Below are positions 8,315 through 16,300 of a stretch of DNA of 45,476 bases, piece after piece. The stretch is from the NCBI GenBank assembly GCA_014240285.1, contig JAAZXI010000007.1:1-45476 (forward strand), read 5' to 3'. The notes under the pieces were generated by a model. It was not told the DNA's origin. It saw nothing but the letters and a program-made list of their open reading frames with translations, and ran no database searches. Each line of letters starts with the position of its first letter. The first letter of the stretch is position 1. A program made the position numbers and the translations under genes. The DNA comes from Methanobacteriota archaeon. Lineage in GTDB: Archaea; Thermoplasmatota; Poseidoniia; Poseidoniales; Thalassarchaeaceae.

Positions 8315-10387
8315 ATGGGTGAAGAAAAACCGCTAGCCGGGAAACAGAAGCAAATTGCGATAAGTGAATTCTTTGAGAAGAACAAACATTTCCTGGGCTT
8401 TGACTCTTTGCAGAGATCCATCATCACGGCTGTCAAAGAGGCAGTCGACAATTCTCTAGATGCTTGCGAGGAGGAGCGGATACTTCCCGATATCAGAGTA
8501 GAGATTAACCGACTCGAGGGTGACCGAATAGAGCTGATATCACAAGACAATGGTCCGGGCATACCAAGAGGGACCATCGAGCATGTCTTCGGAAAGTTCC
8601 TGCTCGGATCAAGGTTCCACGCAATCAGGCAGACCAGAGGTCAGCAAGGAATTGGAATTACAGGGGTGGTGATGTACGGTCAGCTCACCACAGGCTCAAA
8701 GACCACTATTGTCTCAAAGGTCGAGGACGAATCCTCGGCGGTCAGGGTCGACCTCGGTATTGACACTAGGAAGAACAAGGCAATCAAGACCGGTGAAAGT
8801 AGAGATGTCTGGGTCGACGAGGTCACGGGTGAGGAGATCAAGCACGGCTTGAGGATACGGACCGAGATGAAGGCCAAGTACCAACGAGGCAGACAGTCGG
8901 TCTACCAGTACCTCAGGATGACTTCGATTGTCAACCCACACGCCACCATCAGTCTGACTGTCAAGGACCGTGACGGGGGAGTGATTGAGCAAGGTCACTG
9001 GCCTCGTACGACCGACCGTCTACCCAGGGTGGTCGAAGAGATCAAGCCCCACCCTCACGGCATCCACCTCGGCACTCTGCAGAGGATGCTGCGTGAGGCC
9101 GAGGAGAGGAAGATGACTTCTTTCCTAAGGCATAATTTCTCCGGAGTCAGTATGAGGGCGGCTCGTGAGATTCTCAAGAAGTCGGGGCTTGAGGAGAGTA
9201 GGCAGCCGCGCAGAATCAAGGCCGAGGAAGCTCATACCGTGCTTGATTCATTCCAGAAGGTCAAACTCCTGAATCCGCCTACTGACTGTCTCTCCCCCAT
9301 CGAAGACCTGTTGATCAAGAAGGGACTATCCAAGGCTATTGACTCGCGCTTCGCCTCGACTGTTACTAGAGAGCCACGGGTCACTCAGGGCAACCCCTTC
9401 CAAATTGAAGTCGGCCTAGTTTTCGGCGGAGACCTAGCCTCTGACAGCCCTATCGAGATTCTGCGATTTGCCAATCGGGTACCTCTGATGTATCAGCAGG
9501 GTGGATGTCTGCTCACGAAGGCGGTGGAGTCTGTCGACTGGAAGCGCTACGGCCTAGATCAACCGGGCGGTAGAGGACTACCCAAGGGACCAGCAGCCGT
9601 TCTCATCCATCTCGCCTCTACCAACGTCCAGTTCACCAGTGAGGCGAAGGAAGCCGTCGCTGGCAACGAGGAGGTACTAGGAGAAATCAGGAGGGCCCTG
9701 ATGGAAGTAGGCAAGGGCCTGAAGAACCACCTCAAGAGAAGTTCGCAGAGGAAGAAGGCTCAAGAGAAGTTCGAACTGATAAATGTCATTCTCCCTGAAA
9801 TCTCACAGAAAACCTCGCAAATATTAGACAGGGAGGAGCCTAATCTAGCGCCGATAATTACCCAAATTATGAATGCGGTTTTCTGTGAGGAAAATCTTGG
9901 ATGGGACACCACAAGGAAACTGGCGACCTGCGATATCACCGTGTTCAACTACACCGCACGAGCGCGGGCGTACACAATCTTGGCCAAATGGCCCGAGAGC
10001 GAAACTGTCGCCATGGTGGACAACCCTCTCGGAGGTCGTAAGGAGACTCATGGTCTGTGGGCTTGGCGATTGGACACACTGGACCCTGGCTCTTCGGCGG
10101 TTATCTCGTTCACCGTCTCTGGTCTCAGCAAGGGTGATTGGCCGGACATGGAGATCTTTTTCAGAGGTAATGGCGATATCATCGGAGCCACCAAGATCGA
10201 TGAGAATCTACTCGATGAGATGAGGAACAAGGAGGCTCTTGACGCCGCGGTGGAAGAGGTACGCAGTAAGGAAGACCCTGTGATTGAGAATCTTGTTGAG
10301 AGGGCCGAAGAAGCGGTTCGGGTCCCGAATGACGATGGTGTAATCGACATGGGGTCATTGACTCCAGATCAGGGGGTGGATGAATGA
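8315..10387 (+). CDS. top6B: DNA topoisomerase VI subunit B
   Basis: ATPase subunit of the type IIB topoisomerase (A2B2) that relaxes and decatenates DNA. The 690-residue product has the GHKL fold: AVKEAVDNSLDACEE with the Mg-ATP asparagine N46, QDNGPGIP with D78, and the glycine-rich RGQQGIGITG near residue 110. A transducer domain and a C-terminal region follow, ending in an acidic tail. The frame is open from 8177, but the ATG at 8315 has GGAGGG 6 bases upstream and gives the usual SEFFEKNKHFLGFD beginning, so the 46-residue extension is rejected. The stop overlaps the top6A start (ATGA), indicating translational coupling. Confidence 0.96.
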   Translation: MGEEKPLAGKQKQIAISEFFEKNKHFLGFDSLQRSIITAVKEAVDNSLDACEEERILPDIRVEINRLEGDRIELISQDNGPGIPRGTIEHVFGKFLLGSRFHAIRQTRGQQGIGITGVVMYGQLTTGSKTTIVSKVEDESSAVRVDLGIDTRKNKAIKTGESRDVWVDEVTGEEIKHGLRIRTEMKAKYQRGRQSVYQYLRMTSIVNPHATISLTVKDRDGGVIEQGHWPRTTDRLPRVVEEIKPHPHGIHLGTLQRMLREAEERKMTSFLRHNFSGVSMRAAREILKKSGLEESRQPRRIKAEEAHTVLDSFQKVKLLNPPTDCLSPIEDLLIKKGLSKAIDSRFASTVTREPRVTQGNPFQIEVGLVFGGDLASDSPIEILRFANRVPLMYQQGGCLLTKAVESVDWKRYGLDQPGGRGLPKGPAAVLIHLASTNVQFTSEAKEAVAGNEEVLGEIRRALMEVGKGLKNHLKRSSQRKKAQEKFELINVILPEISQKTSQILDREEPNLAPIITQIMNAVFCEENLGWDTTRKLATCDITVFNYTARARAYTILAKWPESETVAMVDNPLGGRKETHGLWAWRLDTLDPGSSAVISFTVSGLSKGDWPDMEIFFRGNGDIIGATKIDENLLDEMRNKEALDAAVEEVRSKEDPVIENLVERAEEAVRVPNDDGVIDMGSLTPDQGVDE

Positions 10388-11496
10388 GTATAAGCAGAGA
10401 GAAATCCAAGGATGAAGTAATTCAGGCGCTCCATAATGTGGCTTCAGAGATGCATGACAAGATGTCCAAGGGCAATCCTCCGACGATGACACTGCCTGTC
10501 CGTTCTAAGAGTAACATCGGCTTCGACCAGCGGTTGGGGGTCTACAAATATGGCAAGAAAAGGACGGTCCGCGACGCAACCAACCTCGGTTCCGCTAAAC
10601 AGTTGCTGCGCTCACTACACGTCACCGAGTTCATCGAGGACATGATCAACAGCGGTAAGTCCTCAACCCTGAGAGAGATGTACTACATCTCCGAAGCCTG
10701 GGGCAACGGCAAATTCCACTCGCAGAATGAAAGCAATAACCTAGCTGAAGATCTCGAGATTGTCACCAAGTGTCTACGCGAGGACTTCCGTCTGAGACCG
10801 GAGGAGGACGGGGCTAGAATCATCGGGAATGTGACTTTTGAAGAGCGTAATCGACGTGGTGACTGGATGAGGATAAACTGTCGCGACGACGTCGGCGACT
10901 CTGGATATGGAGTCCCTTACAATGTCGAATCGGAGAAACTCAGACTCATTGATGAGGACATAGATTTCGTCATGGCAATAGAGACTGGTGGGATGTTCGA
11001 TCGACTGATTGAGAATGGTTTCGATGAGGAGGCGCGGTGTGCGCTAATCCACCTCAAGGGGCAACCTGCACGCTCCACTCGTCGAATTATGCGACGAATG
11101 AGTGACGAGTGGAAAAAGCCAATCGTGGTATTCGCTGACTGCGACCCATGGTCGTTCAGAATCTTTGCTAGTATCGCATACGGGGCTATCAAGACTGCTC
11201 ATATCTCAGAATACCTGGCGAGCAAGGGGGCGATATATCTCGGGATTACTGCAGATGATATTCTCGCTTATGACCTACCTAGCGATGACCTCTCAAAACA
11301 AGACTTGGGCGCTCTGCAGGCCGAATTGTCCGACCCTAGATTCTCTACAGGGTGGTGGCAGCAGCAGATTGAGTTGATGCAGGAGCTCGGGAAGAAGGCC
11401 GAGCAGCAGTCCCTAGCCAAGTACGGACTGGATTTCGTGACAGATACCTATCTCCCTGAAAAGTTGGCTCACCCGGATGTTGGTCTCGCCTACTGA
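10384..11496 (+). CDS. top6A: DNA topoisomerase VI subunit A (Spo11-like)
   Basis: DNA-cleaving subunit of topoisomerase VI, homologous to Spo11. The 370 residues are typical length. The winged-helix CAP domain carries TLREMYYISEAW with adjacent Y100 and Y101, one of which is the expected catalytic tyrosine. The Toprim domain has E200 in IETGGMFDRL and D252/D254 in FADCDPWSFRIF, which bind Mg2+. The conserved KGQPARSTRR lies between these motifs. The start overlaps the top6B stop by four bases (ATGA). The pair is complete, which is informative for placement because Thermoplasmatales proper are known to lack topoisomerase VI. Confidence 0.96.
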   Translation: MSISREKSKDEVIQALHNVASEMHDKMSKGNPPTMTLPVRSKSNIGFDQRLGVYKYGKKRTVRDATNLGSAKQLLRSLHVTEFIEDMINSGKSSTLREMYYISEAWGNGKFHSQNESNNLAEDLEIVTKCLREDFRLRPEEDGARIIGNVTFEERNRRGDWMRINCRDDVGDSGYGVPYNVESEKLRLIDEDIDFVMAIETGGMFDRLIENGFDEEARCALIHLKGQPARSTRRIMRRMSDEWKKPIVVFADCDPWSFRIFASIAYGAIKTAHISEYLASKGAIYLGITADDILAYDLPSDDLSKQDLGALQAELSDPRFSTGWWQQQIELMQELGKKAEQQSLAKYGLDFVTDTYLPEKLAHPDVGLAY

Positions 11497-11534
11497 TTGA
11501 GAAGTCTGATAGCACGGAGCCATCACCTCACGTC

Positions 11535-12269
11535 GTGGCTGACGTTACACTCTGGGCCAAAAGGCTCTCAGGAGCCTCGCTACTGCTGGTGCTGATTGGC
11601 GTAGTGTCATACTACAACGCCATGCCAGTGATGTTCGACGAGCTCGACCCCGCCCAGCGGCATCTTCTAGAGTTGGAAGTTGGAGAGAGTGAGGAAGTCA
11701 CTCTAGAGTTGTTTGGAGAGTATGTCGCCCTGCGTGTCACCGAAGGGGATTCGCAGACTGCTGAACTACGGCTGATTGATGCAATAGGGTCTGAGGAAAG
11801 TGGTTCGGCGCCCACGGGCCTAGATGTCGATAGACCGGGTGAGGACGGGACCTTGTATGCCCCTGTGAGGGTCTTCAGATCGGCTCAGGCCGGTGATTAC
11901 ACCCTACACAATGACGGAAACACTACCCTGTGGTTCGTGGATGATATATCTGCACAAAAAGCGCTTTTCGGTAGCGGTTGGTTCGTGATGATGTTCTTCG
12001 GGTGTTGCCTTGGATTGCCTCTTGGCGTCATCGCACTCATACTGGCTCTCGTAGGACGGGGGCAGCGTAAGAAATCCGGAGGACCTGTGGTCATGTCCAA
12101 AGAGGGTAGGTTGCCGACAACCGACGAGTTGTACAGACAGTACCGCGGCCTTCCGGAGGTAGAGGAGGAGAAACCGATAGCGGATCCTTTTCCTGGTCAA
12201 ACGAAGGTCGGTGAGGAATCCCAGCAGACCGGGGGCGATCGAGATTGGCAAGGCTGGGACGAAGGTTGA
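11535..12269 (+). CDS. Membrane protein of unknown function, two transmembrane helices
   Basis: 244 residues from a GTG start. An N-terminal transmembrane helix (about residues 9-30) is followed by an acidic extracellular domain of about 110 residues that looks beta-rich (ELEVGESEEVTLELFGEY). A second helix (about 146-172, MMFFGCCLGLPLGVIALIL) precedes a charged cytoplasmic tail with YRQYRGLPEVEEEKP. I do not recognise a family. The topology of a short extracytoplasmic sensor-like domain between two helices fits a small surface or accessory membrane protein. It lies 38 bases after top6A and may be co-transcribed. It ends directly against the convergent gene at 12270 with no base between the stops. 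Confidence 0.75.
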   Translation: MADVTLWAKRLSGASLLLVLIGVVSYYNAMPVMFDELDPAQRHLLELEVGESEEVTLELFGEYVALRVTEGDSQTAELRLIDAIGSEESGSAPTGLDVDRPGEDGTLYAPVRVFRSAQAGDYTLHNDGNTTLWFVDDISAQKALFGSGWFVMMFFGCCLGLPLGVIALILALVGRGQRKKSGGPVVMSKEGRLPTTDELYRQYRGLPEVEEEKPIADPFPGQTKVGEESQQTGGDRDWQGWDEG

Positions 12270-12563
12270 TTACTGTCTCTTTCTGATTGCTACCATGACT
12301 ACTGATACCACAAGAATTGCAGCACCTAGGTAGCCAATCATCTGGCCGAGGGAATCAACTCTGTCTCTCATATCGCGGCCGTCTTGACACTGGCCCTCAT
12401 CAGCACCGATAATTTCTCCAATTGTGCCTGTCTCGTCTTCGCATTCATCGGCAATCCTCTGATTAATGGTATCAACTACTATTGAAGCAACAAACGACAA
12501 AGCCAGCATCAGCAATCCAGCGATGACTAGTACTGTGACTAGTACGGTCTTCCCGGCTCCCAT
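12270..12563 (-). CDS. Small membrane protein of unknown function
   Basis: 97 residues with a helix at about 5-30 (VLVTVLVIAGLLMLALSFVAS), a short acidic extracellular loop with two cysteines (ADECED, EGQCQD) that could form a disulfide, and a second helix at about 73-92 ending in RKRQ. No family is recognised. It is divergent from the SurR-like regulator gene and may be its target, since the two share an 89-base promoter region. Confidence 0.7.
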   Translation of the reverse strand: MGAGKTVLVTVLVIAGLLMLALSFVASIVVDTINQRIADECEDETGTIGEIIGADEGQCQDGRDMRDRVDSLGQMIGYLGAAILVVSVVMVAIRKRQ

Positions 12564-12630
12564 GACAGTTTTACTAGTTCGCCGGATATTATCCTATGCT
12601 CAAGTTGGGTTTTTAGAAGGCCCCCACTAC

Positions 12631-12645
12631 CCAACCTCAGGTTGG
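12631..12645. promoter_or_regulatory. Perfect 7-bp palindrome ahead of the winged-helix regulator, putative operator
   Basis: CCAACCT-C-AGGTTGG is a perfect inverted repeat with a one-base centre, ending 7 bases before the ATG of the regulator at 12653. A T-rich TATA candidate (TTTTTAGA, about 12610-12617) lies about 25 bases further upstream, so the palindrome would overlap the transcription start. Another partial half-site (GTTGGG) occurs at 12604. Autoregulation of the divergent pair is a reasonable inference. Confidence 0.5.
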
Positions 12646-12652
12646 TAAGTAA

Positions 12653-13390
12653 ATGGTAGGTTTCGACGAGGCGCTCTCGATACTCGAAAACCCCACTCGG
12701 CGTCAGATTCTCAGGAAATTGGTCAAGGAACCTCACTACCCTTTGCAACTCTCTGAGTTACTGAATGTAAGTCAGCAAGCAGTGGTCAAGCACCTCAAGG
12801 TGCTAGAAGAATCGGGGTTCGTGGATTCCGAACGTGTGCCATCTGAGAAAGGAGGGCCGCCGAAGAAGATGTACAAGGTCAATCAGTCCTTCTCCCTGCG
12901 TCTCGACCTCGGACCTGATCTGTTCCGCGCCGAGCACAGGAAGATACCAGCTGGAGGGCCGATGCGCCTCTCGAATAGGCTGCCGGCTGAGTTGAATGGA
13001 GTGGTCGACAGGCTGGGTACTCGACGCAAACTCCCTATGGTCGAAGCGATGGGGGTCCTCTCGGAATTGGACTCTGCGCTCGAACGCATAGACGAACATC
13101 GTGACGCTGTGATAGCACTCCATCAGCAAGTGATGAGGAAGGTCTCTCCAAGCATCTCCGAACAATCTGAGACATACGAGGAGAGGCAATTGGCGCACGC
13201 CATCATGAATCAGCCTCGCAGGCCCCTCGATCTGGATGCCTTCTCGCAGGGCCTGCGTATCCAGTCGATGGATGCAGAGGAAATGATGGATGCTCTGCGC
13301 GAGCGTCTGATGCGTGATTTCGCGGCCAGCCGAGGACGTCTCGTCGCGGCACGTGAGGGCACGCCGCTGCCGTGGTGGCTGGCGCGCTAA
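12653..13390 (+). CDS. ArsR-type winged-helix transcriptional regulator, SurR-like layout
   Basis: 245 residues. Residues 1-80 form an ArsR-like winged helix: LENPTRRQILRKLV, then the recognition segment LLNVSQQAVVKHLKVLEESGFV, then the wing GGPPKKMYKVN. The rest is helical, with a coiled stretch around LSELDSALERIDEHRDAV and a possible second small helix-turn-helix near the C-terminus. This order resembles Pyrococcus SurR, but the SurR redox CxxC motif is absent, so a sulfur-responsive role is not supported. A palindrome sits just upstream of the start. Targets probably include its own gene and the divergent small membrane protein. It ends directly against the giant surface-protein gene. Confidence 0.85.
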   Translation: MVGFDEALSILENPTRRQILRKLVKEPHYPLQLSELLNVSQQAVVKHLKVLEESGFVDSERVPSEKGGPPKKMYKVNQSFSLRLDLGPDLFRAEHRKIPAGGPMRLSNRLPAELNGVVDRLGTRRKLPMVEAMGVLSELDSALERIDEHRDAVIALHQQVMRKVSPSISEQSETYEERQLAHAIMNQPRRPLDLDAFSQGLRIQSMDAEEMMDALRERLMRDFAASRGRLVAAREGTPLPWWLAR

Positions 13391-16300
13391 TCAGAAGACC
13401 ATGTCCTCATCATCGAGATTCGAAAGCATGCTGGACTTCTCGGCGAAGCGGATCTTCGCCTCCTCCCTACGACTCCACATGACCACTGCGACCACTCCGA
13501 CTAAAGCGATCGTCGCGCCGAGGATGATGGTCGGCACGGTGTATTGGGCAACAATCTCAATTCCAACATCGAGGATCCCTAGATTCGAGCCCATCTTCTG
13601 AGAGACCTTCTTGATGTTGCTATTTATGGATTCATCAGTCTCGACGATTACGTTGTCCGGGTCCACGACGACCACGACATCGTGGTTTCCAGCTTCAACC
13701 ATGTAGAGCAGGGCTATCTGAGGTGGCTCCGAGCCATCGCATGGCTCTGGAAGACTTTGAGGATTGTCACAGGGCATTATCGCCTCAACAATCTGCCTGT
13801 AAACGATGTTGTCCTCATCGCATCCGTTCCTTTTGATGTCTGAAGGAGACTGGTCAACACACAGTATGATGTTAACATCAGTGGCGTGCGAGTTGCCAGC
13901 GTTGACAATCTCTACATTGACCGAAAGCATCTCGCCGACCTCTCCAGTGTAATCTTCAACGTTGACCGCGACAATCTTGAGATCGGGAGCCCTGAGTCTC
14001 AGTTCGATGATTTGCTCGTTGGTGTCGCAGTTGGGGCGGTAGTTGTCCGGCAAACCGTCTTTGTTCGCGTCGAGGGTGCAGGAGTCGTCCCATACAGCGG
14101 TCTCATCGTGATCACCGCCTGCTTCCGAGGAGCCAAAGTCTGAGAAGACCTTGATTCCAATCTCTCGGTTGGTCAGTTTAGCAGTCGGTTCAATCTGGAT
14201 TATTACGACAATTTGTAAAGTCGAATAGGCTTCCATCACCGGCATAGTGATTGCATTGGTACGGGCTGATAGGTAGCAGCCTTCTGGGGGATTATCGCCC
14301 AGAATCTGAACGCTGCACGGCCTTTCAATTGGATACTCTGTGTCGAAGTCTTCGAGCAATGCGTAGCTGATAACCCAATTGTCTAGCAGGGGTCCCATCG
14401 AAGGGGACGTTTGCCACGAATATGGATCATCGCGGTCGTAGAGGGTGTAGTTGTGCAAGGTCGGCTGGTCGTTGACATTGCCGAAGTTAGTGATATTCAT
14501 GGTAAATCGTACAATCCTGCCAGGGGCTGTGGTCTTGATTCGGCTCTCAACCATAGGATCAACCTCTATCCGCATGTCATGGAACTCTACTATCTCGATC
14601 TGCAACTGGATGGTATCCCTCAGTTTGGTGCCCTCGTAGGTCTCCTCACTGAGCACATGTAGAGTCACGGTGTATTGGCCGGCGAGGGCCATCTCGGGTA
14701 TATTGAGTATGATCGGAACGGTCTGCGACTCATCGCGATCCAACTCTTGGAAAAGCATCCTAGGAATTTCTATATCCCAAACTTGAGAATTGCCAAATGA
14801 GTCGGTTATTGAATTCACAATGATGTTGTATCTATCAGCCCCGTTGCCGATATTGTCTACAGTAGTGTCCAACTGGTATATCTGGCTTGGATATAATGAC
14901 AATATGGTCTCCGGAACACTTGCATCCAAATTGTACTCCTGAATAACATTGGTAAGGAGGACAACCGAATCTCTAACCCTTGGTGTTCCCTCTAAGTGTG
15001 CTTTCACAGAAACAGAATCGCCGAGACCTGCCGTGGCATTGTATGGAGCACACATGATAGCAGTGACTGTGGAAGGAGTATCGATAATAGACCAATAACG
15101 GGGGGCACTATCAGGAATGCCGTTTCCTCCTGGGGCTTGTGAGAAGTCAAGGTCTACTGTCCAATGGTCGAATCTCCAAGTCTGTTCGGAAATCTCAGGA
15201 GGTCTCTCCTCGGGTCCTCCAGGTGTGGTGAAAATGATGTGTCCTGGGGTGAAGTGTTTGGTCACATCTATATCGAATTCTGCACAGTCCCCGGGTAACA
15301 CATACTGAGTCGTGTCGCCCATCTGGAAAACTATGTTTCCGGTGCTCTTGATAGAGACGTTAATCCAGAGCTCAAGGACATCGAAGGTACCTTGCTCAAT
15401 TGAGAGCACGGGCTCCCCAGTGGACCAGCCTTTCAGATAGATAACAAAAGTCCCTGGGTCCTGTGAAGTAGGGACTGAAACCTGTAGATTCCTAGTAACT
15501 GACTGCCCTGGATCCAGCGATAAAGAGAGGGGGAATGTCAGGCCCCAACCGAAAGGTAGGGCCCATTCGACTTGTCCCTCTAGAGTAGACGGATCGTAGA
15601 ACGCGTACGAATCATAGACGTTGCCAGTATTAGTTACTGTAATGGAGAAGAACGCTGATTCTCCTTGTTCGACGTCGACTTGGTAGTGACTTGTGTCGAG
15701 GTCTATCCCATGTACAACATCCATCAGTGTCAGCGTGATTAAGTTGTCATTGATGGCTGGATCTTTGTGAGAAACTGCGGCAACTGTTATTGTAGCTAAT
15801 TCATCCGAATGGGCTTGATATATCGTAGGTGCGCGGACGCGCATGTACAAATGAGCAAAATCTCCCCCACGCAGGAATACTGGAGTGGAGTCGAAAATAG
15901 GTGTGTGGTTGGTTGCGAAAAACAACGTGGCTGTCCAATTATTCGGGACTCCTTGCAACGTAACTGTGAAGGTATCGGATACGAGATTGACTGGGCCAGG
16001 AGTCGGGTTAGAGATGGTCATGTTGAACAAAGTCTGTTCACCGGGCTCAATGGTGTGATAGTAAGTCTCAGTCTCTGCAAAAGAAACGTCAACAAGACCG
16101 GTGAGTACATGCACATAGCAAAGAGTGTACGTGCCCCCGTTACTCTGGTCATTGCACTTGTTGGTGTCAGACCAAGCTAGGTGCGCCCCGCTGCCCATAT
16201 CATTCACGAATGCTGGTGGCTGACCGAGATCAGGGGCGGCTGGTGAATTAGGACCCAGTTTATCTGATTGCCACTCAGTCACGGACACGACCTCCCATGG

